Assembly: GCF_050296195.1 (NCBI RefSeq)
Contig: NZ_JBNKRB010000012.1
DNA length: 64,000 bases
Source: Gynuella sp050296195
GTDB lineage: Bacteria > Pseudomonadota > Gammaproteobacteria > Pseudomonadales > Natronospirillaceae
Reading direction: 5' to 3' (one strand)
The position numbers and the translations under genes are program-made. The notes beneath the pieces are model-generated. The model was not told the DNA's origin, did no database searches, and saw only the letters and a program-made list of their open reading frames with translations. Shown piece after piece: positions 15,978-25,692 of this stretch (its first letter is position 1; every line of letters begins with the position of its first letter).

Positions 15978-16832
15978 TCACCCAAAACTATCAATCTTCT
16001 CCACACATAGCTTTTCAGCGAGAGTTTGCAGGTAGCTGACGTGTTCGGCCAGCCATTGCAGTTGTTCGGGTGTGATGTGGTAATCGGGGTTGTAACGGGA
16101 GTCGACGTAGGCGTGTCGCAGTAGTTTGAAGCAGGTGCGTTCGAAGGGGGTACTTTGGGGAAATGCGGATAAAAACTGTGGTTCGATACTGGCGGTCAGG
16201 GCTCGCAGTTTTTTGATGTCGTGCAGTTTGGGTTTGTAGTGGGTAAACACCAGCAGGATCATGGAGTAAAGCCGTTCGGTGACTTGGTGCAGAAAAAAAG
16301 CAGCTTCCCGAAAATCACTCTTGGACATGGCGATTTCGAAGTATTCTTTTTGTTTTATGGATGACTCATACCAATAATCAAAATTCGTCTGCGCCACGGT
16401 TTTCCGTTCTGACAAGGTCAGTTCCCGGGGTTCCACCAGGGTCAGCCTGCCACTGTCGTGCAGCAGGATGCCTTCGCGGTAGATATCGGCAAAGAAATAT
16501 TGGCCTTTGGTCAGACGGGCATTCACAAACTGGATATCTTCGGCAATCAGGCTGATGGTGGTGGGAATCTCAGCCAGTAACCGGTCTTCCAGAGCATTAT
16601 TGAGCTCTATCTTGTTGGCCTGTCGCTTGCCTTTGGTCACGGCCAGCAGATCCATATCGCTTTGATAACGGTAATGAATGCCGTCCTCTTCCATATGCTC
16701 CACCCAATCACCTCGGGCATAACTGCCAAACAGGATCAACAGATCCGGCTTTACGGTGGCTACAATAATCTCCACCGCCTGGCGAAGCTGCTGTTGTTTG
16801 TCTTGGGGGAGATGATCGAGTGTTGTTTTCAT
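15978..16832 (-). CDS. Fused MNT nucleotidyltransferase-HEPN domain protein
   Basis: A 284-aa protein. Residues 1-140 are a minimal nucleotidyltransferase (MNT) with LFGSYARGDW followed by D-M-D-L-L. Residues 150-275 are a HEPN helical domain (FREAAFFLHQVTERLYSMIL...LRHAYVDSRYNPDYHI). In two-gene HEPN-MNT systems the HEPN protein is a toxic RNase and the MNT protein AMPylates it. Here both are on one chain, as in a known group of fused proteins of uncertain role. It is a single gene next to the IS630 remnant at the edge of the accessory island. The ribosome site is weak; the start follows the domain boundary. Confidence 0.85.
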   Translation of the reverse strand: MKTTLDHLPQDKQQQLRQAVEIIVATVKPDLLILFGSYARGDWVEHMEEDGIHYRYQSDMDLLAVTKGKRQANKIELNNALEDRLLAEIPTTISLIAEDIQFVNARLTKGQYFFADIYREGILLHDSGRLTLVEPRELTLSERKTVAQTNFDYWYESSIKQKEYFEIAMSKSDFREAAFFLHQVTERLYSMILLVFTHYKPKLHDIKKLRALTASIEPQFLSAFPQSTPFERTCFKLLRHAYVDSRYNPDYHITPEQLQWLAEHVSYLQTLAEKLCVEKIDSFG

Positions 16833-17039
16833 CGGGGCATTCTATCGGCTTAAGGTAGAGGTGCCAATATGGCGGATGGGCTTGGTTCATCTGGCCGCTG
16901 CTACGTATTGTTAAAACTCTCACAAACTCATCACACGGCCATAGAGCCGTTGTCATATTTCTGTTACAACCCCCGATACAACGAATGGCGGGAGCTGTGC
17001 CATTGCAGGATAAACCAACACTCAAGGATTATGGACATC

Positions 17040-19580
17040 ATGAGTACCCCCTCTCAGGACATCAGCGCCCTGCCTCAAACCGTTAAAGATTACATTCTCA
17101 GCCGTGGTTATTCTCTTAACCCTTTGTGCTGGCAGGCGACTTACCAATACCCCATAGATGCAAAAGCGTTTACTCCAAAGCAAAGCAAACTGCATGTTTT
17201 TGTGCTGCAAGCGGATGGGCAACTGTCACTCATGGCTCATCATGATCTGCAGAGACAGGGGATTGTCTATGAACTCGGACCTCGCCAGGCACACGGCTCC
17301 ACTAAGCCGGCCCAACCCAGAAGTAATCTGAATAAACCAACACCAGTCTGGACAGCAGACATTACCGATACTTTGCCAGCTGGCAAGCCGGGTGTGGATG
17401 ATATTTATAATCCTGAATACTTTGCCCAGTTGCAGTATCTCTATCCAGACTTGAGTACCAGTGTGCTCAGCGACTATCTCATCACCACACCAACCCAAAC
17501 CTTTCAAAACCGTTTGAATGGCAGCAGCGGCAAGCTGTCATTGTTTGGTCCGGAACAGATTCATTATGAAGTGGGCACAGCAGTGAGTGCCGAACAGTGG
17601 CAACAGACTCATGATGGCCTTCAGCAGGCCTGCGAACAGTTGAGCGAACAACGACAGAATGCCAAAGCGATCCAAGACTGGCCCCGCACGGTTCAACCGC
17701 TACACCTGATCAACACCGAAATATTGCACCCCGGTGATGCCAATAAAATGGATGCGGCGTTATTCCAAGACGACGGCCAGCCTTTGACGCCACTGTTCAA
17801 TACCGCCCGTGAAATATGGGAGCAAAAAAGCCAGCGCCCGGACGTATTTTCCAGACGCTTCAGTCAAGCCCACAGCACTGAAAAACAAATACTTACCAAC
17901 CAGTTAGAACAAAGCCTGGGTGTACAGGGCATTATCCTGCCCAATGTCGGGCTGTGCATGGTTGACCTTGTTTACCTGCAAGCCCACGAAGCATGGCTGC
18001 AACCTTTGAATGCCGTCGCAAAACAGCTGGGGTACAGCGACCCAGCCGCCTGGAGCAGAGAAGCCGCACTGACTGCGTTGATATGTCAGAGCACCCAGCC
18101 AAGGCCGGAACATCTCTCAGGCAACCGTTCCCCTTACTTCAATAACCTGCAACAGATTGGCCTGCATCTGCATCAGCTGGCTGAGTTACAACGTCAACAG
18201 GACAAAGTATTCACCCTGACCGGGCCACACAACTGCCTGATGCAGAAAACCCTGTCGGTGCCTGGCATCGGGGCCAATTGGGCGTATCAACCCTCCAAAA
18301 ACCTGTCCAAACCCAAACGTATTCTGAGACTGGGTTTATTTTTCGATGGCACCAATCAGGATCGTTATAACGACGAAAAACTGCCTGACCGTGATATCTC
18401 CAATGTGGCAAAAATGCATGACCTTTATCAGGAGCAGAGTATCCAGCAGGGTAATGAAATCATCACTACACAGGCAATCTATATTCCGGGGGTTGGTACC
18501 ATTACCGGTCATCAAACCAAGGATGGTTTCAAAGCCAGGGATGATAAAATCGGCCTGGGGTTTGGTATGGGGAAAACGGGTGGGTATGCCCGGATCGAGC
18601 GGGCACTTAAACGAATGAATGATTACTTAAATGAACAAGAATACGACGAAGTGGTGTTCGATGTTTTTGGTTTCAGCCGTGGTGCGGCTCTCTCCCGGCA
18701 CTTTGTCAATCTGATTAACGAGTGGCCGGCACAAATTTCCATTTGGGAACTCGAGGCCGCTAATCCATTGTGGAGCCTTGCTTTTCCGATACAACCGGTG
18801 AAAAAACAAGTCAAAGCCTTTCCACAACACCTCAAAAGCAGGGTCAGTTTTGTCGGCCTCTGGGATACCGTTGGCAGTTTTGGCTGGCCAGGTGATGAAA
18901 AAAATCTGGATTTTAATTTGAATCTGAACGAGCACAGCGCTGAGCGTATTATGCATATCGTGGCAGAACATGAAGTACGCCATAATTTTCCATCCACCCG
19001 ATTGGCCGATGTCACTCATCGCCTGCCCTCCAATGCCATTGAGTTGATTGCTCCAGGCGTACATTGTGATGTCGGTGGGGGCTATGAAAACCCCACGGGC
19101 AAAGGCTTTGAAAACTGGGAGGTCATTCCCGTCAAAATACATGGTGGCTGCAATGATGGCAGTATTCTGTTGCGCGCCAAACAACGGGAAATTGAAGCCC
19201 GAGGTCATTATGCGAATGTCACCAACCTGGATATCATTGAGGAAATTCGTAAGGCCACCTTGAAAGAACTGGCTGTTTATCCCTTACATCACATGATCGA
19301 TGAAGCCCGGCAGCATGGCGTTCCGCTCAAACCGATCCCCCCTGATGATGTGCGTTATGTGATTCCTCAACGTCTGCAAAAAGTATATGACATGTGGCAA
19401 CAGGCCGGCGGTCATATGAGCACCGCCCGACAGTATCTGATTGAATATATCCACACCTCGGAGCGGGAGGGTAATCCAGTGGATCGCCCCAATGTGGTCA
19501 ATGGCCATAAAAAGCGGCAAATATTTGATAACCACCCAGAGCAGGCCACCGCGCCGGAGACTCAACATGAACAGCCTTAA
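17040..19580 (+). CDS. Tle1/DUF2235-like phospholipase effector, probable type VI secretion effector
   Basis: An 846-aa protein. The C-terminal half is a DUF2235 alpha/beta hydrolase: an L-F-F-D-G-T-N entry motif, GVGTITG, and the nucleophile motif G-F-S-R-G-A-A with Ser546. A late D-V-G-G-G segment around His/Asp residues fits the rest of the triad. The N-terminal ~400 residues are not recognised and may be a delivery or adaptor region. An ORF extends to 16869, but ATG 17040 (or 17031) with AAGGA upstream starts a sensible protein. It overlaps the first of three lipoprotein genes by 14 nt, the effector-immunity arrangement typical of Tle lipases. No VgrG, PAAR or secretion genes are in the window. 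Confidence 0.8.
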   Translation: MSTPSQDISALPQTVKDYILSRGYSLNPLCWQATYQYPIDAKAFTPKQSKLHVFVLQADGQLSLMAHHDLQRQGIVYELGPRQAHGSTKPAQPRSNLNKPTPVWTADITDTLPAGKPGVDDIYNPEYFAQLQYLYPDLSTSVLSDYLITTPTQTFQNRLNGSSGKLSLFGPEQIHYEVGTAVSAEQWQQTHDGLQQACEQLSEQRQNAKAIQDWPRTVQPLHLINTEILHPGDANKMDAALFQDDGQPLTPLFNTAREIWEQKSQRPDVFSRRFSQAHSTEKQILTNQLEQSLGVQGIILPNVGLCMVDLVYLQAHEAWLQPLNAVAKQLGYSDPAAWSREAALTALICQSTQPRPEHLSGNRSPYFNNLQQIGLHLHQLAELQRQQDKVFTLTGPHNCLMQKTLSVPGIGANWAYQPSKNLSKPKRILRLGLFFDGTNQDRYNDEKLPDRDISNVAKMHDLYQEQSIQQGNEIITTQAIYIPGVGTITGHQTKDGFKARDDKIGLGFGMGKTGGYARIERALKRMNDYLNEQEYDEVVFDVFGFSRGAALSRHFVNLINEWPAQISIWELEAANPLWSLAFPIQPVKKQVKAFPQHLKSRVSFVGLWDTVGSFGWPGDEKNLDFNLNLNEHSAERIMHIVAEHEVRHNFPSTRLADVTHRLPSNAIELIAPGVHCDVGGGYENPTGKGFENWEVIPVKIHGGCNDGSILLRAKQREIEARGHYANVTNLDIIEEIRKATLKELAVYPLHHMIDEARQHGVPLKPIPPDDVRYVIPQRLQKVYDMWQQAGGHMSTARQYLIEYIHTSEREGNPVDRPNVVNGHKKRQIFDNHPEQATAPETQHEQP

Positions 19581-20205
19581 ATCTCTGCACTGGCTATTGT
19601 TACTGTCACTGTTATTCAGTGGCTGTGAAGAAAAAACCTATGACTATGGTTTCCGGGAAGGGGGGATAGGCGGCCCCGGCTGGCCGGTTTGGGTGGAGTA
19701 TTTGATCATCAATGAGGCTGGCCAGGTTCCTGTGGGTTCGTTATCAGGGGGAACCGGAGATGTCAGCAAACGGCCACCAGGTGGCAAGTCTGCCAATATA
19801 GGATGGATCCCCCTACCTCATACGGTACGGGCGCGTTGGTTTTCCTATCGTAATCAAACCTTTTATGAAGCGACTGTAGAAATCCCTAAAGACAAACAAA
19901 AACTGATTAAACAGTCGCTAAAAAAGTATGGGACGGAAAAGTATCTTCAGGATCTATCGGTAGGCTTTGCCGGACAAGGTGAAATTCAGCTTTGGTGGTA
20001 TGCAAGCTGTGTCGGACTCGGATGCCCGGAAGGCCCGAAAAACTTTGAGTTTCATTTCTTTGAACTGACTCCCCGCATCAAAGCCACAGTGGCGGAAGGG
20101 GATGTTCATATCTACAGCGCGGATACCCGGGAGCAGGTAAGAACAGGTTTTCTGCCGCCAGAGGTGCTGGATCTGATTCCTCCAAAACCGGACAAAACCG
20201 AGTGA
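19567..20205 (+). CDS. Lipoprotein, probable immunity protein, tandem copy 1
   Basis: A 212-aa protein. It has a signal peptide with lipobox L-F-S-G-C (Cys20), so it is probably anchored in the periplasmic leaflet, where a phospholipase effector acts. The body resembles DUF2931-type lipoproteins (IPLPHTVRARWFSYRNQTFYEA), a group often found beside Tle effectors. Its ATG lies inside the end of the effector gene. It is nearly identical to copies 2 and 3 in the first 110 and last 60 residues and differs mainly around residues 112-150. Confidence 0.75.
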   Translation: MNSLKSLHWLLLLSLLFSGCEEKTYDYGFREGGIGGPGWPVWVEYLIINEAGQVPVGSLSGGTGDVSKRPPGGKSANIGWIPLPHTVRARWFSYRNQTFYEATVEIPKDKQKLIKQSLKKYGTEKYLQDLSVGFAGQGEIQLWWYASCVGLGCPEGPKNFEFHFFELTPRIKATVAEGDVHIYSADTREQVRTGFLPPEVLDLIPPKPDKTE

Positions 20206-20232
20206 TCCGTCGTGATGGCAGATAGACGCGGT

Positions 20233-20871
20233 ATGAACAGCCTTAAATCTCTGCACTGGCTATTGTTATTGTCACTGTTACTCAGTGGTTGTGAAGAAAA
20301 AACCTACGACTATGGCTTTGACACTGGAGGGCTTGGCGGTCCCGGCTGGCCGGTTTGGGTGGAGTATTTGATCATCAATGAGGCTGGCCAGGTTCCTGTG
20401 GGTTCGTTATCAGGGGGAACCGGAGATGTCAGCAAACGGCCACCTGGCGGAGCATCTGCCAATATAGGATGGATCCCCCTACCTCATACGGTACGGGCAC
20501 GTTGGTTTTCCTATCGCAATCAAACCTTTTATGAAGCGACGGTGGAGATTCCTGAGGACAAGCAAAAGCAGATTAAGCGATGGTTAAAAAAATATCCCAG
20601 GGGAAAATTTCTGCCACTTTTATCAACCGGGATTAGCGGCAAAGGAGAAATGCAACTTTGGTGGTATGTTGGTTGTATCGGATTCGGATGCCCGGAAGGC
20701 CCGAAAAACTTTGAGTTTCATTTCTTTGAACTGACTCCCCGCATCAAAGCCACGGTGGCGGAAGGGGATGTTCATATCTACAGCGCAGATACTCGGGAGC
20801 AGGTAAGAACAGGTTTTCTGCCACCAGAGGTGCTGGATCTGATTCCTCCAAAACCGGACAAAACCGAGTGA
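20233..20871 (+). CDS. Lipoprotein, probable immunity protein, tandem copy 2
   Basis: A 212-aa protein with lipobox L-L-S-G-C. I use ATG 20233, which starts the same MNSLKSLHWLLLLSL signal peptide as copy 1; an upstream in-frame GTG at 20212 would add seven polar residues before it. The spacer between copies (GTGATGGCAGATAGACGC) is itself repeated before copy 3, so the duplication unit includes the spacer. The variable segment (RWLKKYPRGKFLPLLSTGIS) differs from its neighbours. Confidence 0.75.
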   Translation: MNSLKSLHWLLLLSLLLSGCEEKTYDYGFDTGGLGGPGWPVWVEYLIINEAGQVPVGSLSGGTGDVSKRPPGGASANIGWIPLPHTVRARWFSYRNQTFYEATVEIPEDKQKQIKRWLKKYPRGKFLPLLSTGISGKGEMQLWWYVGCIGFGCPEGPKNFEFHFFELTPRIKATVAEGDVHIYSADTREQVRTGFLPPEVLDLIPPKPDKTE

Positions 20872-20898
20872 TCCGTCGTGATGGCAAATAGACGCGGT

Positions 20899-21552
20899 AT
20901 GAACAGCCTTAAATCTCTGCACTGGCTATTGTTGCTATCACTACTACTCACTGCCTGCGAAGAAAAAACCTACGATTATGGCTTTGACACCGGAGGGCTT
21001 GGTGGCCCCGGCTGGCCAATTTGGGTGGAGTATTTGATCATCAACGAAGGATGGCAGATTCCGGTGGGTTCGTTATCAGGGGGAACCGGAGATGTCAGCA
21101 AACGGCCACCTGGCGGTAAATCTGCCAGTATGGGCTGGATTCCCCTACCTCATACGGTGCGGGCGCGTTGGTTTTCCTATCGTAATCAAACTTTTTATGA
21201 GGCGACGGCGGAGATTCCTGAGGATAAGCAAAAACAGATTAAACAATGGCTTAAACGCTATCCTTCCAGTAGATATTTTCCTTCTTTAATCACTGGAATC
21301 TCCGGTCAGGGGGAGATCCAGCTCTGGTGGGACGAAAGCTGCGTAAAGCTCGGATGTCCGGAAGGCCCGAAAAACTTTGAGTTTCATTTCTTTGAACTGA
21401 CTCCCCGCATCAAAGCCACGGTGGCGGAAGGGGATGTTCATATCTACAGCGCGGATACCCGTGAACAGGTAAGAACAGGTTTTCTGCCGCCAGAGGTATT
21501 GGATCTGATTCCTCCAAAACCGGACAAAACAGATGCTATAGAAACGGAATAA
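20899..21552 (+). CDS. Lipoprotein, probable immunity protein, tandem copy 3
   Basis: A 217-aa protein, same family and start logic as copies 1 and 2. The lipobox is L-L-T-A-C. It carries the most changes in the middle (QWLKRYPSSRYFPSLITGIS; WWDESCVKLG) and a short C-terminal extension (D-A-I-E-T-E) in place of the terminal E. It is the last gene before an intrinsic terminator at 21599, so effector plus three lipoproteins likely form one transcript. Confidence 0.75.
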   Translation: MNSLKSLHWLLLLSLLLTACEEKTYDYGFDTGGLGGPGWPIWVEYLIINEGWQIPVGSLSGGTGDVSKRPPGGKSASMGWIPLPHTVRARWFSYRNQTFYEATAEIPEDKQKQIKQWLKRYPSSRYFPSLITGISGQGEIQLWWDESCVKLGCPEGPKNFEFHFFELTPRIKATVAEGDVHIYSADTREQVRTGFLPPEVLDLIPPKPDKTDAIETE

Positions 21553-21598
21553 TCATTGCGATGGTAGAGCGTAGAGCGAATCCGGGTAGGAATGCGAG

Positions 21599-21631
21599 AC
21601 AGGGTGCCATGGCGCACCCTGTTTTCGTTTT
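21599..21631 (+). terminator. Terminator after the effector-lipoprotein operon
   Basis: ACAGGGTGC (21599-21607) pairs with GCACCCTGT (21614-21622), followed by TTTTCGTTTT. It overlaps the end of the convergent GH3 gene. Confidence 0.8.
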
Positions 21632-23274
21632 CAGTAGCGCCCCTGTTCTGAGCCACAAAAAGGATCAACGGGATTTGAGCGATTGAACGACTCACGACCA
21701 AGCAGACCGGACAAAACCGATGCCTGCATTTCTGCCGTTGCACAATAGGCATTTATGTAGGTTGGTACTCTGGGCGCGTCGTAAAGGTAATATGGATGCC
21801 CAAACGAGACCATTACCGTAGGAATATCAACCCAGTAACGGGTCATCGCGGGCATGAATCCACCGTGTAGCCGAAACCAATCGATGTAGATGTGTGAGCG
21901 CAGCAAGCTGGATTCTTCGGCCAGCAGGTATAGAACCCAGTCGTAATCACGGGTTTGAACATCCATTTCCGGCGTAAACAGGGTAACTTCAAATCCTTCT
22001 TCACGGAGCAGATCCGGTAGTTGCAGCGGTAATGGCTGTTCCTGCATGACGTGCTGAATGCCTGGAGAGAATACCAACACGCGAGGATGTCGTTCTGCGG
22101 AGATGGGTAGAAAGTCGGTACGGTCTTTGACCAATGTAGGGCAACGGGCGAACACCTTGGACATGTCTGTCTGTTGCGCAAATACAGCGATATCGGTTTT
22201 CGGCGGCGTGCGATGTAATCCCAGCGCGGCTTTCATGGCCAGCACCCGTAATACGGCTTCCTCAATGCGTTGTTCCGATACATCGCCACGTCGCACAGCG
22301 GCCAGCAGATAGGCCATGTCTTCCACCGGTTCGCGACAGAACAGAATCATATCGCAACCATTTTCAATCAATTCGGCAATAAGGGTGGCACGGTCCGTCC
22401 ACCCACTGAGTCCCGCCATGACCGATGCATCAGAGACGATGAGACCGTTGAAACCCAGCTCTTCACGCAGTAACTGTTGATTGAGTGCGCGATTGATACT
22501 TGCCGGCCGCCACCACTGCTCAGGATCGTCGGTGTACAGTTTCATATATTCAGGCAGGGCAATATGTGCCGACATAATAGACATGACGCCCTCTTTAATC
22601 ATGGATCGATAGAGGACTCCGAACTGTTTGTGCCATTCCTCAACGGTCAGTGGATTCACCGATGTCACCAGATGCTGGTCGCGATCATCATAACCATCGC
22701 CGGGCCAGTGTTTGGCCGTTGCGGCCAGGCCATTGCGTTGAAAACCACGGATATTGGCGCGCCCCATTTGCATCACAACCTGATGATCAGAACCATAGGA
22801 GCGGGTACCGACGATGGCGCTGCGAAAACTATGATTTAGATCCACCACTGGCGTGAATGTCCAGTTGATGCCGAGTGCCCTGGCCTCGCGGGCCTGAATC
22901 GATGCACAGCGTTCAGTGACTTCGGCATCATTCAATGCCGCCAACGCAAGCTGATTGGGCATGGAGCTGCCAAACGCGAAGCTCATTTGTCCGCCTTCCA
23001 CATCCGCGCTGACCAGCGGTGGGCAGTCGAAAGCCGCCAGCAGTGACTGCATGTAGTTGATTTCGGTTTGCAGTTCCCGGCCCACTGAGCGGGTTATGCC
23101 ACCAGGCTGCAGGTGACGAATCAGGGCCAATTGTTCATCGGATTCCCCCATCACCAGCAGATTGAACAATTGGCCCAGTCGCTGCTGCAGATCCATATTG
23201 TCATACTGCTGTCGTACCCAGGCGAGTGCAGTATCATCCAGATTAAACGGTGCTCTTTTTAATGACTCAAACAT
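21631..23274 (-). CDS. Glycoside hydrolase family 3 protein
   Basis: A 547-aa protein. The GH3 barrel runs through residues ~20-350: VSADVEGG, the KHWPGDGYDDRDQH motif (a His-Asp pair in the position used by NagZ-type beta-N-acetylhexosaminidases) and the nucleophile Asp in GLIVSDASVMAG near residue 277. The C-terminal ~170 residues form a second domain. There is no signal peptide, so it probably acts on imported oligosaccharides in the cytoplasm. AAGGAAG precedes the ATG. It is the last gene of a cluster with the GPH symporter (12 bases upstream) and AraC regulator. Substrate is undetermined; a beta-linked (N-acetyl)glycoside is likely. Confidence 0.85.
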   Translation of the reverse strand: MFESLKRAPFNLDDTALAWVRQQYDNMDLQQRLGQLFNLLVMGESDEQLALIRHLQPGGITRSVGRELQTEINYMQSLLAAFDCPPLVSADVEGGQMSFAFGSSMPNQLALAALNDAEVTERCASIQAREARALGINWTFTPVVDLNHSFRSAIVGTRSYGSDHQVVMQMGRANIRGFQRNGLAATAKHWPGDGYDDRDQHLVTSVNPLTVEEWHKQFGVLYRSMIKEGVMSIMSAHIALPEYMKLYTDDPEQWWRPASINRALNQQLLREELGFNGLIVSDASVMAGLSGWTDRATLIAELIENGCDMILFCREPVEDMAYLLAAVRRGDVSEQRIEEAVLRVLAMKAALGLHRTPPKTDIAVFAQQTDMSKVFARCPTLVKDRTDFLPISAERHPRVLVFSPGIQHVMQEQPLPLQLPDLLREEGFEVTLFTPEMDVQTRDYDWVLYLLAEESSLLRSHIYIDWFRLHGGFMPAMTRYWVDIPTVMVSFGHPYYLYDAPRVPTYINAYCATAEMQASVLSGLLGRESFNRSNPVDPFCGSEQGRY

Positions 23275-23286
23275 GATGATCTTCCT

Positions 23287-24687
23287 TTATCTGGTGTAAA
23301 GAACGCCTTGATCAGAAGCCAGTGTCGTGTCTTCGCCGGACGTTTCTGATATTGCCAGGCTGCGTCGCACTGTCAGCTCGGCCTGAGCCTGTTCACTTAT
23401 TTTGCGGGTCACCGGGTAAAACGAGGTAATGAACGCAATCACGAGGGCTCCAGCGCCCGGCACCAGGCTCATGAACAACAGAATGGTATTTAATGCTTCG
23501 GGCGTTTGTTCTGCTCCGGCTACATAACCAGAGGAACTCAAAGCAAAACCAACCAGTGCGCCGCCCAGCCCCATGCCAAACTTATGGGAGAAAGTCGCTG
23601 AGCTGGTCGCCAGTCCTACCACCCGGCGCCCGGAACGCCACTCAATGTAATCAGCGGTGTCTCCGACCAGCCCCCACAGGTTGGTGGCACTGATACCCAG
23701 GAAAAACTGGTTGATGAAGATAATGGTATAGATACCACGAAGATTTTCGGGATCCAGCCAATAGATCTGACTGATAGTCAGGGAAGAACCGATCAGCGCG
23801 ATGATCATCAATGTCCGCTTACAGATTTTTTTGACCGCAAAAATACACACCACGGCTCCGGCGATCATTCCCAATGTACCCAGGGTAAAGAATGGTGCCG
23901 CCGCCGACTGATCACCCACGTTATAACTGAAAAAATACATGCCAACTGCAAATGGTGCCATCAACAGAGCAAACACTGGCACACCTATCATAATAATGGT
24001 CCAGTAGGCCCGGTTTCGCATCACGACTTTAAAATCCGATTTCAATGAGCTGGTTTGTGTCAGTGGTGGAACACGTTCGCGGACAAGTGCGAAACAAACA
24101 AAAAACAATACCATCATTATGACGCTGAACAACATCATCGTGCGCTGATATCCCAGTTGCTGATTACCATCACCGAAGTAATTCATTAATGGAATGGTGC
24201 CGGCATTGACCAGCAGGCCTCCGGTAAATGCGAGCAGCATTCGGTAGGATGCCAACTCACCACGCTCCACAGCACTATCGGTAATCATAGGTGGTAGTGA
24301 TGAGTATGGAATATTGATCACAGTATAAAGTGTCATGAGTGCAATGTAGCTGGCGAACGCCCAAATTACTTTGCCGGATTCACTGATGTCTGGTGTGGTA
24401 AATGTTATAACAGCGACAATCGCCAGCGGTACCGGTGTGAATAGCAGATACGGCCTGAACTTGCCCCAACGGCTTTCGGTACGATCACCAATGATGCCCA
24501 TGACAGGATCAGAAATGGCATCCCACATGCGGGTAACAAAAAACAGTGTGCCGACAATGGCTGCCGATATGCCAAATACGTCGGTGTAAAAAAACATCAG
24601 GTAGGTACCCACGGTGGTAAATACAACGTTGCTGGCCAGGTCACCGAATCCATAGCCGACTTTCTCGATCATGGTGAGTTTTTTCAT
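23287..24687 (-). CDS. GPH-family (MelB-like) sugar:cation symporter
   Basis: A 466-aa, twelve-helix transporter of the glycoside-pentoside-hexuronide family. It has the typical beginning (KKLTMIEKVGYGFGDLASNVVFTTVGTYLMFFYTDVFG) and the cytoplasmic loop DPVMGIIGDRTESRWGKFRPYLL. It imports a glycoside with Na+ or H+. The start is taken as ATG 24687, with AGAGA six bases upstream. It is directly followed by the GH3 gene, so the imported sugar is probably that enzyme's substrate. Confidence 0.9.
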   Translation of the reverse strand: MKKLTMIEKVGYGFGDLASNVVFTTVGTYLMFFYTDVFGISAAIVGTLFFVTRMWDAISDPVMGIIGDRTESRWGKFRPYLLFTPVPLAIVAVITFTTPDISESGKVIWAFASYIALMTLYTVINIPYSSLPPMITDSAVERGELASYRMLLAFTGGLLVNAGTIPLMNYFGDGNQQLGYQRTMMLFSVIMMVLFFVCFALVRERVPPLTQTSSLKSDFKVVMRNRAYWTIIMIGVPVFALLMAPFAVGMYFFSYNVGDQSAAAPFFTLGTLGMIAGAVVCIFAVKKICKRTLMIIALIGSSLTISQIYWLDPENLRGIYTIIFINQFFLGISATNLWGLVGDTADYIEWRSGRRVVGLATSSATFSHKFGMGLGGALVGFALSSSGYVAGAEQTPEALNTILLFMSLVPGAGALVIAFITSFYPVTRKISEQAQAELTVRRSLAISETSGEDTTLASDQGVLYTR

Positions 24688-24792
24688 GGTCAATCTCTTT
24701 TTTTATATTTGTTGTCATGACCATTGTCACCATGATCCTGCTTTCGAACTATCCCATTTTTGACCTCGATTATGGTCTTTTTTTGATACCGG

Positions 24793-25692
24793 CTATAAAT
24801 AAAGTGCCTGTTGATCCAACCACGGGGTCAACAGGCGAATGAGATTAGCGGGATCATAATCGCCATAGATACGCCCGAGCGCAATGGGCTCATGCTGTTT
24901 ACGATGACGAAATTCACCCGGAGTACAATGATATTCACGTTTAAATGCGGTGTTATAGGCTTTGATGGAAGGAAAGCCATGACTTAATGCAATAGCTGCA
25001 ATGGAATGGCTGCTCTGTATCAGCTCCACCATACTTTGTTCCAATCGCAACAGGGTTAAATATCGGTGAAAGGTGTGTCCGGTGTGTTCTTTGAAATAGC
25101 GACTCAGATAAGCCTCCGACAACCCTTCACGCTCTGCCAACTGGCTTAAGGAGATATGCTCGCTATAATGCTGTTCAAGATAGTGAATCAACGCATTCAG
25201 CCGTTTATGTTGATCAGGTAAAACGACAGAAACCGGATGTTGCGGAGCTGGAAAATACCGTTGAAACAATAATTGTATTTCAGCCAGATAGCGTTGAACC
25301 GCCAGTTCCCAATGCGGTTTACGATATTCATGTTCCCACCAGATATGAGCCATGCTGCTGCGCAGGCATTTCATTCTGGCCAATTGCACCGGATTACGGA
25401 GCCATGGCCCGCAGTCAGTATTGATCATTGGATCAAACTGGTTCTGCACACAAATCACAATATTATCCTGACTGGCGGCGCGAGTTGCATGCGGTACATC
25501 GCCATTGATAACGATGATATCCCCACCGGACAAATCATACACCTGCTCATTCACCTGCACTCTGATCTGTCCTTTGAGTACCCATAGACACTCATGAGCA
25601 CGGTGACGATGGATACCACATTCAAAAATGCGATGACCGAACACTTTCCAAACCTGATCCAGAAGCTCAGTTTGACTGGACAACAAATACAT
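24793..25692 (-). CDS. AraC-family regulator with cupin sensor domain
   Basis: A 299-aa protein. The N-terminal cupin-like domain has His-rich turns (IHRHRAHECLWVLKGQIRV...GGDIIVINGDVPHA). The C-terminal AraC helix-turn-helix pair lies at about residues 180-275 (ISLSQLAEREGLSEAYLSRYFKEHTGHTF; IALSHGFPSIKAYNTAFKREYHCTPGEFR). It is upstream of and co-oriented with the symporter and GH3 genes, so it likely activates them in response to the glycoside. The 105-base gap before the symporter should hold its target promoter. Confidence 0.88.
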   Translation of the reverse strand: MYLLSSQTELLDQVWKVFGHRIFECGIHRHRAHECLWVLKGQIRVQVNEQVYDLSGGDIIVINGDVPHATRAASQDNIVICVQNQFDPMINTDCGPWLRNPVQLARMKCLRSSMAHIWWEHEYRKPHWELAVQRYLAEIQLLFQRYFPAPQHPVSVVLPDQHKRLNALIHYLEQHYSEHISLSQLAEREGLSEAYLSRYFKEHTGHTFHRYLTLLRLEQSMVELIQSSHSIAAIALSHGFPSIKAYNTAFKREYHCTPGEFRHRKQHEPIALGRIYGDYDPANLIRLLTPWLDQQALYL

